This document shows, piece by piece, positions 26,878-35,563 of a stretch of 64,000 nucleotides of DNA. The notes under the pieces are model-generated. The model had not been told where the DNA came from. It did no database searches and saw only the letters and a program-made list of their open reading frames with translations. Within the stretch, counting starts at the first letter, position 1, and each line of letters starts with the position of its first letter. This DNA comes from Chryseobacterium aquifrigidense (lineage in GTDB: Bacteria > Bacteroidota > Bacteroidia > Flavobacteriales > Weeksellaceae): positions 334,760 to 398,759 of the forward strand of contig NZ_VFPD01000001.1 of assembly GCF_006716485.1 (NCBI RefSeq), read 5' to 3'. The position numbers and the translations under genes are program-made.

Positions 26878-27777
26878 ATGGCTAAATCTGTAGATGAATT
26901 TAATAAGAAAAGGCTTCGGTCCAGCAATATTACAGTAGTGATAAGTATTGCCTTAGTGTTATTTTTGTTAGGATTAATGGGGCTTATTCTGATTAATGCC
27001 CAGAAGTATTCTGACTATATCAAAGAACAGTTGGTGGTGAACGCCTACTTTGATGAAAACTATGATGCTAAAGATTCTGTAAAAATTGCAAAACTTGAGG
27101 AAGAAACTTTTAAAAAGGTACAGTTATTAGCTCCTGTAAAAAAAGCGACTTATATTTCAAGGGATATGGCGGCTAAAGAAGCCAAAAAGACTATGGGAAT
27201 CGACAGTGATGCATTGTTCGAAGAAAATATCTTCCCTTCCTCTATTGAAGTGGCTTTAAAACCGGAATTCGTGGATCCTGCAAAGATTGATGAAGCAATT
27301 AAAGAGATCAAGTCCGTTCCCGGAATTATCGATGTTAAAAATGACAGTACTTTAATGGTGGACGTCTACAATAACCTGAGCAGAATTCTGAAATGGATCT
27401 TAGGATTTTCAGTTCTGTTCCTGATATTGGCGGTTGTATTGATCAACAACTCTATCCGTCTGAAAATATTCTCGAAGAGATTTATTATTAAAACTATGCA
27501 GCTTGTAGGAGCGAAGAGAAGATTTATCCTTAAACCTTTTATCGTAGAAGCCATTATTTTAGGAGCTATCGGTTCTTTAATAGGTCTTATTGCGTTAGGT
27601 GGAGTGTGGTATTATTTCACTAGCCAGATTGGTTCAGCTTTCGTACAGGACAATAACCAGTATTTCTGGTTGGTTATCCTGGTACTTGGTGTTGGAATTT
27701 TTATTTCTGTCTTAAGTACGATTTTCGCTACATGGAGATTCTTAAAATCAAACGTTGACGATTTATATTACTCTTAA
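26878..27777 (+). CDS. ftsX: Cell division protein FtsX (ABC-type permease)
   Basis: FtsX is the membrane subunit of the FtsEX complex, which couples division to peptidoglycan hydrolase activation. The 299-residue protein has one membrane segment near the N-terminus (about 19-42), a periplasmic domain with YISRDMAAKEAKKTMG and the FtsX signature region VPGIIDVKND, and three C-terminal membrane segments (about 170-192, 222-245, 263-288). No ftsE is nearby, which is common in Bacteroidota. The DUF3098 gene begins 2 nt after its stop, starting a cluster that continues to the RluF-like gene. Confidence 0.92.
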   Translation: MAKSVDEFNKKRLRSSNITVVISIALVLFLLGLMGLILINAQKYSDYIKEQLVVNAYFDENYDAKDSVKIAKLEEETFKKVQLLAPVKKATYISRDMAAKEAKKTMGIDSDALFEENIFPSSIEVALKPEFVDPAKIDEAIKEIKSVPGIIDVKNDSTLMVDVYNNLSRILKWILGFSVLFLILAVVLINNSIRLKIFSKRFIIKTMQLVGAKRRFILKPFIVEAIILGAIGSLIGLIALGGVWYYFTSQIGSAFVQDNNQYFWLVILVLGVGIFISVLSTIFATWRFLKSNVDDLYYS

Positions 27778-27779
27778 TA

Positions 27780-28076
27780 ATGAGCAAAAAAACAAATAAA
27801 TTTTCCGCTTCAGACTTTGGACATGAAGCTGAAGTACCACAGGAAAACGCTTTCTATTTCGGACAGCAGAATTTCAAATGGATGCTGATCGGATTAGCAT
27901 TTATTGTAGTAGGATTTCTACTGATGATGGGACACGATGCCAATACTGTAGATGGGAAATTTGATCCTAATTCATGGAATGACGATATCTTTTCTATCAG
28001 AAGAATCAGAATAGCACCACTATTTGTTGTGATAGGATTTGTGATAGAAGTGTACGCGATCTTAAAAAGAAAATAA
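27780..28076 (+). CDS. DUF3098 family small membrane protein
   Basis: The 98-residue protein has two membrane segments (about 34-54 and 78-94) separated by a short loop containing the family's DPNSWND and FSIRRIRIAPL. The N-terminal AFYFGQQNFKWML is also typical. DUF3098 is found almost only in Bacteroidota and regularly lies between ftsX and uppP, as here. The context points to the cell envelope or division; there is no direct evidence of function. Confidence 0.85.
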   Translation: MSKKTNKFSASDFGHEAEVPQENAFYFGQQNFKWMLIGLAFIVVGFLLMMGHDANTVDGKFDPNSWNDDIFSIRRIRIAPLFVVIGFVIEVYAILKRK

Positions 28077-28094
28077 ATAAATTTTTATATTTTG

Positions 28095-28153
28095 AGATTA
28101 AGAGATTAAGAAATTGAGAATTATGCATTCTGAGTTTCCGGATCTCTTAATCT
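28095..28153. repeat. 12-bp inverted repeat between DUF3098 and uppP
   Basis: The arms at 28095-28106 and 28142-28153 are exact complements, with T-rich sequence after the second arm. It may be a weak or partial terminator within the cluster, or a remnant of an intergenic repeat. Confidence 0.5.
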
Positions 28154-28172
28154 TTTAATTTTTTAAAGGAAT

Positions 28173-28991
28173 ATGGATTTAATTAAAGCAATTATTATTG
28201 CCATTGTAGAAGGATTAACAGAATATCTTCCGATTTCTTCTACCGCACACATGGGATTTACTGCAAATCTTATGGGGCTGGAGGAAACAGAATTTTTAAA
28301 AATGTTTCAGGTGTCTATTCAGTTTGGAGCTATTTTATCTGTGGTAGTAGCCTACTGGAAAAAGTTTTTTGACTTAAATAATATTCAGTTTTATTTCAAA
28401 CTTGCATTTGCTGTCGTTCCGGCTTTGGTGCTGGGATATTTATTCGATGATAAAATTGAAGCCGTTCTTGGAAATCAGATTGCAATTTCTTCAGTATTGG
28501 TTTTAGGTGGTATTGTTTTACTGTTTGCCGATAAATGGTTCAAGAACCCTAAGATTGATGATGAAAAAGGAATTACCATAAGAAATGCTGTTACCATCGG
28601 TTTCTGGCAGTGTCTAGCGATGATGCCGGGGACAAGCCGTAGTGCAGCCTCTATTATTGGGGGAATGGCACAAGGTCTTACCAGAAAAGCAGCAGCAGAG
28701 TTCTCTTTCTTCCTTGCAGTTCCTACCATGCTTGCAGTAACGGTGTATTCCGTTTTCGTAAAAACCTGGGGAAAAGAAACCCCCAATCCGCAGAAAGGAT
28801 ATGAAATGATTATGGCTTCACAGGATCACATTATGATCTTCATCGTAGGAAATGTTGTAGCATTTATTGTAGCACTTATTGCAATCAAAGCATTCATTGG
28901 AGTGCTTAATAAGTATGGATTTAAACCTTGGGGCTGGTACCGTATTTTTGTTGGAGTTGCCCTGTTGATTTATTTTTATTTCTTTAAATAG
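28173..28991 (+). CDS. uppP: Undecaprenyl-diphosphatase
   Basis: UppP (BacA) dephosphorylates undecaprenyl diphosphate to recycle the lipid carrier for peptidoglycan and other cell-wall polymers; overexpression gives bacitracin resistance. The active-site motifs EGLTEYLPISSTAH (13-26) and MPGTSRSAASIIGG (155-168) are intact. The 272-residue protein is hydrophobic with about eight membrane segments and an extra loop (PNPQKGYEMIMAS) before the last two. It sits in the ftsX to rluF cluster, 20 nt before truB. Confidence 0.95.
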   Translation: MDLIKAIIIAIVEGLTEYLPISSTAHMGFTANLMGLEETEFLKMFQVSIQFGAILSVVVAYWKKFFDLNNIQFYFKLAFAVVPALVLGYLFDDKIEAVLGNQIAISSVLVLGGIVLLFADKWFKNPKIDDEKGITIRNAVTIGFWQCLAMMPGTSRSAASIIGGMAQGLTRKAAAEFSFFLAVPTMLAVTVYSVFVKTWGKETPNPQKGYEMIMASQDHIMIFIVGNVVAFIVALIAIKAFIGVLNKYGFKPWGWYRIFVGVALLIYFYFFK

Positions 28992-29011
28992 GAAATCTTT
29001 TATACCCATTC

Positions 29012-29710
29012 ATGACTGCTGAAGAACTGAAATCAGGATACATTTTTTTATTGGATAAGCCTTTGGACTGGACTTCCTTCCAGGCTGTCAATAAAATGAA
29101 ATATAAACTTAAAAGGGAGTTTGACCTTCCTAAAAAATTTAAAATCGGACACGCCGGAACTTTAGATCCCAGAGCAACGGGGCTTCTTATTGTTTGTTGT
29201 GGAAAATTCACAAAGAAAATTCCTGAAATCCAAGATGCTCCCAAAGAATATTGGACAGAGATCAAGATTGGTGTACAGACGGAATCCTACGATACCGAAA
29301 AACCTGAAATTCTTCAACAGGAAATTTCCCATATTACTGAAGAACAGGTAATAGAAGTTCTGGAAAAATTTGTTGGAGAAATTGAACAGAAGCCACCTGT
29401 TTATTCAGCGATTAAAATTGATGGCGAAAGAGCTTACAACCTTGCCAGAGCTGGTGAAGAAGTGGAAATGAAAGCAAGAAAAACAACGATCCATTACATT
29501 AAAGATATTAAAATTGATTTTCCTTTGGTGAGTTTCATGGTAGGCTGTTCAAAAGGAACATACATCAGAAGTCTTGCCCATGATATCGGACAGGAGTTGG
29601 GAGTAGGAGCTTATCTGACCCAATTAAGACGTACTAAAATCGGAGACTATGCTATTGAAGATGCTACAGATCAGTTTTTGAATAACGAGTACAGATTTGA
29701 AGGCCTATAA
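29012..29710 (+). CDS. truB: tRNA pseudouridine(55) synthase
   Basis: TruB makes pseudouridine 55 in the T-loop of tRNAs. The catalytic motif GHAGTLDPRATG is at 46-57 with Asp52 as nucleophile; KPPVYSAIKIDGERAYNLAR and GTYIRSLAHDIG are the other conserved blocks. At 232 residues it lacks the C-terminal PUA domain found in longer TruB proteins, as is usual for Bacteroidota. It belongs to the ftsX to rluF cluster. Confidence 0.95.
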   Translation: MTAEELKSGYIFLLDKPLDWTSFQAVNKMKYKLKREFDLPKKFKIGHAGTLDPRATGLLIVCCGKFTKKIPEIQDAPKEYWTEIKIGVQTESYDTEKPEILQQEISHITEEQVIEVLEKFVGEIEQKPPVYSAIKIDGERAYNLARAGEEVEMKARKTTIHYIKDIKIDFPLVSFMVGCSKGTYIRSLAHDIGQELGVGAYLTQLRRTKIGDYAIEDATDQFLNNEYRFEGL

Positions 29711-29743
29711 AAATAAAAACTATCCCGGTTACGGAAAAGACTA

Positions 29744-30466
29744 ATGGAAAAAACGCGTATCAATAAATATTTATCAGAAGTGGGATACTGTTCAAGAAGA
29801 GCAGCAGATAAACTTTTGGAAGAAGGTAGAATCAAGATAAACGGGAAAATTCCTGAGTTAGGAACCAAAGTTTCTGATGAAGATCTGGTAGAAGTAGACG
29901 GAAAACCGATCAGAGAACCACAGGAAAAGCCGGTGTATATTGTTTTTAATAAACCGGTGGGAATCGTTTGTACTACAGATACAAAACGTGAAAAAAATAA
30001 TATCGTAGATTATATCAACCATCCCAAAAGAATTTTTCCTATCGGAAGATTGGATAAACCAAGTGAAGGACTTATTCTCTTAACAAGTGATGGTGATATT
30101 GTCAATAAAATTCTGAGAGCGCGCAATAATCACGAAAAAGAATATCTTGTTCGCGTAGACAAGCCTATCACTCCAAGGTTTCTGGAAAAAATGAGAAACG
30201 GTGTTCCAATCCTTGATACGGTGACTAAAAAATGTGAGGTAGAGAAGATTGATGAAATGAATTTCAGAATTATCCTTACTCAGGGACTCAACAGACAGAT
30301 CCGTAGAATGTGTGAATATCTCGGATATGAAGTGAAAAAACTGAAACGAATCCGTATCATGAATATCAAACTTGATCTGCCAATTGGGAAATGGAGAGAT
30401 ATGACGGATGAGGAACTTAATACACTCAACTCCTTGCTGGCAGATTCCAGTAAAACAATTGATTAG
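29744..30466 (+). CDS. RsuA/RluB/RluF-family 23S rRNA pseudouridine synthase (RluF-like)
   Basis: An N-terminal S4 RNA-binding domain ([20 protein letters not shown], 5-24) precedes a synthase domain with the catalytic motif [10 protein letters not shown] (101-110, Asp104) and [17 protein letters not shown]. The tail [12 protein letters not shown], then [11 protein letters not shown], most resembles RluF, which modifies U2604 of 23S rRNA. The RluF assignment within the family is likely but not proved from sequence alone, so no symbol is given. The gene follows truB by 33 nt. Confidence 0.88.
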   Translation: MEKTRINKYLSEVGYCSRRAADKLLEEGRIKINGKIPELGTKVSDEDLVEVDGKPIREPQEKPVYIVFNKPVGIVCTTDTKREKNNIVDYINHPKRIFPIGRLDKPSEGLILLTSDGDIVNKILRARNNHEKEYLVRVDKPITPRFLEKMRNGVPILDTVTKKCEVEKIDEMNFRIILTQGLNRQIRRMCEYLGYEVKKLKRIRIMNIKLDLPIGKWRDMTDEELNTLNSLLADSSKTID

Positions 30467-30633
30467 AAATACCTAAAATACTTTAACGATTTTAATTTCA
30501 TGCTTCCTGATAGTAACTCATGGAAGCATTACCTGCTATTGCTATATTGTTTTTCACATATTGGTGTAATATATTTTATTTTTCATTGAAAATGTTTTAT
30601 ATTTATAATACCAACAATAATAACCTGAAAATC

Positions 30634-31857
30634 ATGAAATTAAAATTTAATTCAGTTCTAGTATTTATTACTTTGGTAATAGTAATGAGTTGTCAAAATG
30701 ATAATCATTATCCGGATCACCCGCATGATTCTTCGTTTTACATTGATTACAGAAGTTTAAAAGGATTTCCAGACGGAATCGCCGTTATTGAACTTGATCC
30801 TGAAGCTCCCAATTTTGGAAATATCAGCAGCAAACTTGAATTAGGTGTCGGTGTATTGCCTCACCATATTTATTACAATCAAAATGCCAATAAAATGTTC
30901 ACAACCGCTCTGGGAGGCAGCTACCTTTATGAAGTGAAAGCAGGAAAAGATAAAAACGGACAGCCCATATTAATCAATGCAACGCCTATTGATACCGGGG
31001 AAAATACCGTTGGTGAAAATTTATTCTTTACGAATGATGGCAGATATTTTATGACCTTTATGGGTGGAGCAGGAGGTCCAAAAGACGGCAGCATAGGTGT
31101 TTTTAACGCGGCTAATAATCAGCTTATCAAAACGATTAAAGCTCCGATTCAAGCCAATCCCAACAAATTTATCATGTATCCGCATGGTATTTCAATTAAT
31201 GAGGAAAAAGGATTAATGATGGTGTCATCCACTATTCACCCGGATCTCACTACCGGAATGGGGAATACATGCACCTTATTAGACCTGAACACTTACGAAA
31301 TAAAAGAAACTTATCAGGTAGCAGACTCTCCAACGGATTTATCTGCTCCTGTAGAAGTATTGTTACTACGCGGAAAGTTTCCACAATATGCACTTGCTAC
31401 AACAATGCTTGGCGGAGATATCTGGATTGCTCCCTATAATACTACAACCAAAAAATATGATGCTTTTACTAAGATCTTTGACGGAAGTACAAAAGGTTTA
31501 GGCTGGGCACTTGAAATGTATATTGATGATTCCAACAAATTGTATGTCAGTTTTGCTGAACCTGGAAAAGTACTTGTCTTTGATATTAATAATCTTCCCC
31601 AACTAAAGCTTTTGAAGACTCTTGATGCAGATAAGGGTGCACATCATATGGCTTTCTTTAAAACCAAATCTGGAAAAGACGTTGTGGCAGTACAGAATAA
31701 TTTATTGGATCTACCCAATCTAAATTCCGGTACCATTAGTATAATTGACATTAATACGGGAAAAAAACTAGGCACAGTAGATTTACGGGATAAATATGGA
31801 ATACTACCAGAGTCCATCGAAGGAACTAACGGGCCAAGCAATTATATGCATCACTAA
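30634..31857 (+). CDS. Beta-propeller lipoprotein (YncE / selenium-binding-protein-like)
   Basis: The ATG at 30634 is chosen because it starts a lipoprotein signal, MKLKFNSVLVFITLVIVMSC with lipobox Cys20; the longer frame from 30520 would destroy it. The 407-residue product carries repeated blade-like stretches: GVLPHHIYYNQNANKMFTTA, TNDGRYFMTFMGG, GSIGVFNAANNQLI, MYPHGISINEEKG, LYVSFAEPGKVLVFD and KGAHHMAF. His-rich spots (PHH, HGI, AHH) recall SBP56/methanethiol-oxidase proteins, but the active-site residues of that family are not clearly conserved. Likely outer-membrane or periplasmic. It stands alone; the substrate is unknown. Confidence 0.7.
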   Translation: MKLKFNSVLVFITLVIVMSCQNDNHYPDHPHDSSFYIDYRSLKGFPDGIAVIELDPEAPNFGNISSKLELGVGVLPHHIYYNQNANKMFTTALGGSYLYEVKAGKDKNGQPILINATPIDTGENTVGENLFFTNDGRYFMTFMGGAGGPKDGSIGVFNAANNQLIKTIKAPIQANPNKFIMYPHGISINEEKGLMMVSSTIHPDLTTGMGNTCTLLDLNTYEIKETYQVADSPTDLSAPVEVLLLRGKFPQYALATTMLGGDIWIAPYNTTTKKYDAFTKIFDGSTKGLGWALEMYIDDSNKLYVSFAEPGKVLVFDINNLPQLKLLKTLDADKGAHHMAFFKTKSGKDVVAVQNNLLDLPNLNSGTISIIDINTGKKLGTVDLRDKYGILPESIEGTNGPSNYMHH

Positions 31858-31935
31858 AATGCAGGATATTATTTACAGCACATCACTCTTCCAGAATATG
31901 ATTTGGAAGAGTGTAATCTAATTTTAGGCTTTATA

Positions 31936-33202
31936 TTATTTTACGTATAACTTCATTCTTTCTTCATATTCAGGTTTGAGCTTTAAAAGTTTCCATATTT
32001 TTTTATCATCAGGATTACTGATGCGGTAGAATATGATTTTGTCTGCCGAGTATTTGAAATAAGGATGATTTTTAAGCCATTCCTCAGGTGCTTCTACTAA
32101 TGAATACCGAGGAACACCCTGAAGTGTTCAATGGTGCAATTGAAATCAGTTTCTGAACAAGATCCTGATCTATGTTGTAAGTGCTTAGAATTTGCTGCTT
32201 ATTCATAAAACCTCCCAGTTTTTTTCTGAAACCAATGATTGAACCGGCACTTCTTTCATCCAGTCCGAACTCAATAAGCTGTTTGAAGGTAATGGTATTA
32301 AGGTCTGTTTTTGAAAAGTCTGTTTTTTCCTGTTGCTTTTCCTGTAACCTGATATAAGGTTTCATTTCGTGAAATTTCTCTGCAGAAATCACAAAACATT
32401 TTTGCAGATCATCTAAGCTTTTAAAACTTCCCCGTAAATTTCTGTCCCTATAACTGATGATAGTGATGGCTTGTTTTTCGGAAAATCCAAATGCTTTCCA
32501 ACCCTCTAAGTCCAGCTGATTAGGATCAAACGGATGATATTGAATCTTGGATTTTACAGTATTGGTCTTTCCGAAATTCCTGATGTTTTCCGGAGTTTTT
32601 TCCGGAAGTAAAAGATAAGGAGCAAGTTTGCTGTAGTTTTCCGGAGAGATGATGAAGCATTCTTTAAACTTTTCTTTACTGATAAAACTTCCCCCGAGAT
32701 AATTTCTATACTTTATAATAGCCTCGGCCTGCTTTTCACTGAAACCGATCTTAAGCCAGTCATTGGCAGAAAACTGATCAGGATTGAATTTTCCTGAAAT
32801 CATAATTCCTTTCTTTCCATATGAATTAGTGAATCCTTTTGAATTTCCTTTTTCACCTATCTCAGGAAGCAAAATGAAAGAGGCCAGTTCACTGAATTTC
32901 TCTTCAGAAATAGCGTAGCATTTTTTCAACTGCTCTTTTGAAGTAAATTTTCCTCCTACAATATCTTTATACTTGAGAATGGTGGCAGTTTGTTTCTCTG
33001 AAAATCCAAGTTTCTGCCACTGGTCTTTGTCCAGCGTATTAGGATCAAAATCTGATAAGTTTGCTGGCATTGCAGCATTTGTAATGAACCTGACTTCAGG
33101 AAACGGTTCTTTTTTACGGCTGGTATATTTCTGAAATGCCAGTAAAACAGTCAGCAATGTGACCATCAATGCTAATTTTCGGTAATAGTTTTTTCTCATC
33201 AT
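31936..33202 (-). pseudogene. Helix-hairpin-helix (ComEA-like) repeat protein, frameshifted near the 3' end
   Basis: The frame opens at 33202 and closes early at 32084. It encodes an N-terminal membrane segment (about 7-23) and four repeats of about 65 residues with HhH pattern (for example WQKLGFSEKQTATILKYKD, WLKIGFSEKQAEAIIKYRN). Just after SIAPLNTSG the coding continues in the next frame as VPRYSLVEAPEEWLKNHPYF, on through a fifth HhH-like unit to a stop at 31936. Removing one base from the GGG run at 32117-32119 (minus strand) restores a single 421-residue protein. HhH repeats bind DNA or protein without sequence specificity. Whether the shift is real or an assembly error cannot be told here. 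Confidence 0.8.
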
Positions 33203-33618
33203 GCAGTAAACTTATTGATAAAAATAAATTGCAGCAATAGTTGATAATGAAATAGTTAAATATGATATAGAGAAAGTGTTTTATTATGTATAAGCCAATG
33301 AGAATATTGCCTTTTGGGCGATATAATTTCGTAATTGATACTGAATACTCTGATTGGATTTTTATTTTTAACACTACAGATTTTGTCGCTGTAGATAGAT
33401 GTTTTTGCATCATAATAATACTAATTGCAATACAATATAGAGGAAATTTGATTATTAATAGTATGATTTATAGTATATAGAAATATGGTGATTGTCGTGT
33501 CTTAAAAAAAATTAAATTCGTTTCGTTTTAATAAACTAATTATTAGTATTTTCCTTCAAACGGCTTGGTTTTTGTAATTTTTTTATCATACCTATTAACC
33601 TTATTAATCGATAGAAAT
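33203..33618. other. Gene-free stretch between the HhH gene and a small hypothetical gene
   Basis: This is AT-rich sequence of 416 bp. The short frames on either strand lack family resemblance, signal peptides or promoters. I see no hairpin terminator or repeat in it. Confidence 0.4.
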
Positions 33619-33843
33619 ATGAATTACACTGAAGCATTGAAATACAAGGAAGAAGCATTGAAAAAAGCTGACAATACAGTGGTTGACAATTACCATATCG
33701 TTATAGTTCCGGCTGATACAACTGAAAGTGCAAGGTATATAGAAGAGTATACCAAAAAACCTGAAAACTTTAAAGATGATAGCTGTAAGAAATATTGTTC
33801 AAACGGAGAATATCTGGTGGTGAGTTTTAAGAAAGAAGAGTAG
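33619..33843 (+). CDS. Small hypothetical protein (74 residues)
   Basis: The start at 33619 (MNYTEALKYKEEALKKA) is more plausible than an upstream in-frame ATG, which would add a hydrophobic stretch of poor signal quality. The product is soluble and charged, with HIVIVPADTTESARYIEEYTKKPENF and two closely spaced Cys (CKKYC). No family is recognised. It is followed by the MerR gene, convergent, with a shared terminator. Codon use looks like its neighbours, so I regard it as a real gene with moderate confidence. Confidence 0.55.
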   Translation: MNYTEALKYKEEALKKADNTVVDNYHIVIVPADTTESARYIEEYTKKPENFKDDSCKKYCSNGEYLVVSFKKEE

Positions 33844-33893
33844 TTTTGAACAAAAATAATAATAAGTTATTGTCTTCCAAAGGTATATCCATC

Positions 33894-33933
33894 AATAAAA
33901 CCTCCGCTGCAAATTAATTGCAGCGGAGGTTTC
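33894..33933. terminator. Bidirectional terminator between the small gene and the MerR gene
   Basis: A 12-bp GC-rich stem (33901-33912 with 33918-33929) extends by A-T pairs on both sides, giving a U-tract in either direction. Confidence 0.88.
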
Positions 33934-33949
33934 TATATGTTCAAAGAAA

Positions 33950-34294
33950 TTAGTCTTCTTCTCTTTCTCCTAAAGATTCTTTCAGTTTGATCAACTCAGC
34001 TTTTACAAACTCCAGGCGGTCAATCAGAGTAATCGTTTCGGAAATTTTACTGTTGGTGGTCAGAGCGACACGGGCTCCGTCAAGGGTATATCCTTTTTCT
34101 TTCACGAGATGGTAGATCATCTGAAGATTTTTGATGTCTTCAGGAGTGAAATATCGGTTTCCTTTTCTGTTTTTTTTAGGCTTGATAATCGGGAATTCCT
34201 GTTCCCAGTAACGTATTAATGAAGTGTTTACATCGAATGCTTTCGCAACTTCTCCTATAGAATAATACAGCTTATCAGGTAAATTTATTTTCAT
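33950..34294 (-). CDS. MerR-family transcriptional regulator
   Basis: The ATG at 34294 (MKINLPDKLYYSIGEVAKAF) is set by a promoter at 34313-34344. This gives 114 residues: a MerR helix-turn-helix (YYSIGEVAKAFDVNTSLIRYWEQEFP, about 10-35, then GNRYFTPEDIKNLQMIYHLV) and a short helical dimerisation region. There is no C-terminal effector domain or metal-binding Cys, so the signal is unknown. This short MerR type is common in Bacteroidota. The target is not evident from neighbours. Confidence 0.85.
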   Translation of the reverse strand: MKINLPDKLYYSIGEVAKAFDVNTSLIRYWEQEFPIIKPKKNRKGNRYFTPEDIKNLQMIYHLVKEKGYTLDGARVALTTNSKISETITLIDRLEFVKAELIKLKESLGEREED

Positions 34295-34312
34295 TTTACA
34301 ACTCCTAAACCT

Positions 34313-34344
34313 CAAAGATAAAAATTTTTTAAAGTTTAATCCAA
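34313..34344 (-). promoter_or_regulatory. Promoter of the MerR gene
   Basis: On the minus strand: TTG (34344-34342), 21 nt and TATCTTTG (34320-34313). It lies inside the longer open frame, which rules out the upstream ATG codons. Confidence 0.7.
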
Positions 34345-34503
34345 AATATATTGTAAAATGTGCGGTCATACTTTGTTTCAAAGGTATTGATGTGGTTTAA
34401 TTCATGATTCAAAAGCAATGTTTGTTGTCGCAGATATAAAGGATCATGATATACTGGATCTTTTTTGTCTAAATTTGTAAATTCTTATGATATATAAATA
34501 TAG

Positions 34504-35385
34504 ATGAATCCAATCTCCGTTCTTCATATCGACCTTTTTCAGGCGGGTAAAAACACTTCAGATTTTTATTTTAACACGATGAAGAATCATTTGGTGGTGG
34601 GACATCGCCATATAGAAAAACCTCATAGACATGATTTCTATGCAGCTGTTCTTTTTACTCAGGGAACAGGAGTACATGAGATCGATTTTCAGAGGTATGA
34701 AGTTTCGGAAGGAAGTCTTTTCTTTCTGTCGCCGGGACAGATTCACAGCTGGGAACTTTCCGAAGATATTGATGGGTACATTTTCTTTTGTTCACAGGAA
34801 TTCTATGAAATGCATTATGTAAATCAGAAACTGAGAAATTTTCCCTTTTTTGGATCTGTATCTTTTCCCAGAAAACTACAGTTGGATGCTGAGGAGCTTG
34901 TGAAAAATATCAGTTTATTTATGGAACTCGGAGAAGAATATCAGACTAAAAATATCATGAAAGAAGGGTTGATTTTATCATTGATGTCTCAGATTTTTAT
35001 CAATGCTAGCAGATTGTTTTCAAGGGACTTTGATACAACGGATTCTGCTGCCGGACTTTCTTATTTTAAACATTATCAGGATTTTGAAAACCTTATCGAG
35101 CAAAATTTCACAAAACATAAATCTATTACCTATTACGCTTCTTTATTAGGTATTTCATCCAAACATCTGAACAGGATTGCCCAGACTGTTGTTCAAAAAA
35201 CGGCCACTGATGTAATTACAGAAAGGGTAGTGCTGGAAGCCAAAAGAATGCTTATGTATCTGGACGAAAGCCTCGTAGAAATTGCTTTTCGTTTAGGATA
35301 TGAAGAATATTCCTACTTTGTAAGAGTATTCCGGAAAAGCTCCGGAATGACTCCTACGCAGTTCATGAGGAAATATAAGGCTTAA
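34504..35385 (+). CDS. AraC-family transcriptional regulator
   Basis: The 293-residue protein has an N-terminal cupin-type sensor domain (HRHDFYAAVLFTQGTGVHEI, SLFFLSPGQIHSWE, about 40-110) and a C-terminal double helix-turn-helix (about 195-293). The latter ends with the family signature VEIAFRLGYEEYSYFVRVFR, then SGMTPTQFM. The ligand is likely a small molecule. The nearest genes are on the other strand, so no target is evident. TAAATTTG at 34470-34477 could be its -7 element. Confidence 0.9.
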   Translation: MNPISVLHIDLFQAGKNTSDFYFNTMKNHLVVGHRHIEKPHRHDFYAAVLFTQGTGVHEIDFQRYEVSEGSLFFLSPGQIHSWELSEDIDGYIFFCSQEFYEMHYVNQKLRNFPFFGSVSFPRKLQLDAEELVKNISLFMELGEEYQTKNIMKEGLILSLMSQIFINASRLFSRDFDTTDSAAGLSYFKHYQDFENLIEQNFTKHKSITYYASLLGISSKHLNRIAQTVVQKTATDVITERVVLEAKRMLMYLDESLVEIAFRLGYEEYSYFVRVFRKSSGMTPTQFMRKYKA

Positions 35386-35438
35386 TGAGTGTAAAATTTA
35401 AAGTGTAAGGTTCAAAGTTTGGAGAGAGACTGTTGAGA

Positions 35439-35491
35439 ACCACCCCGTCAAAAATTCTTTGAATTTTCGCCACCCCTCCGGAGGATGGGAA
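35439..35491 (-). repeat. Dispersed GGGGTGGCG-family repeat, copy 2
   Basis: It is the reverse complement of the element at 63777-63831, almost base for base, and is closely related to 9689-9740. It sits between an AraC gene and ccoG, near their 3' ends. Confidence 0.85.
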
Positions 35492-35524
35492 TTAGGGAAA
35501 TATCAACTACTATTCTTATCCCTG

Positions 35525-35563
35525 TCACCTATGTCTGCAACCTGCCACCTGCCATCTGCAACC
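35525..35563. repeat. Short direct repeats (CTGCMACCTGCC type) before the ccoG 3' end
   Basis: The pattern CTGCAACCTG, CCACCTGCC, ATCTGCAACCT is a degenerate tandem repeat of about 11 nt filling the space to the ccoG stop codon. Confidence 0.5.

Noticed and set aside
30520..30633. Longer start for the beta-propeller lipoprotein at 30520
   Set aside because: It would place 38 residues before a complete lipoprotein signal peptide.
33114..33413. 99-residue minus-strand frame upstream of the HhH gene
   Set aside because: It overlaps the N-terminal coding part of the HhH gene in another frame and shows no recognisable feature.
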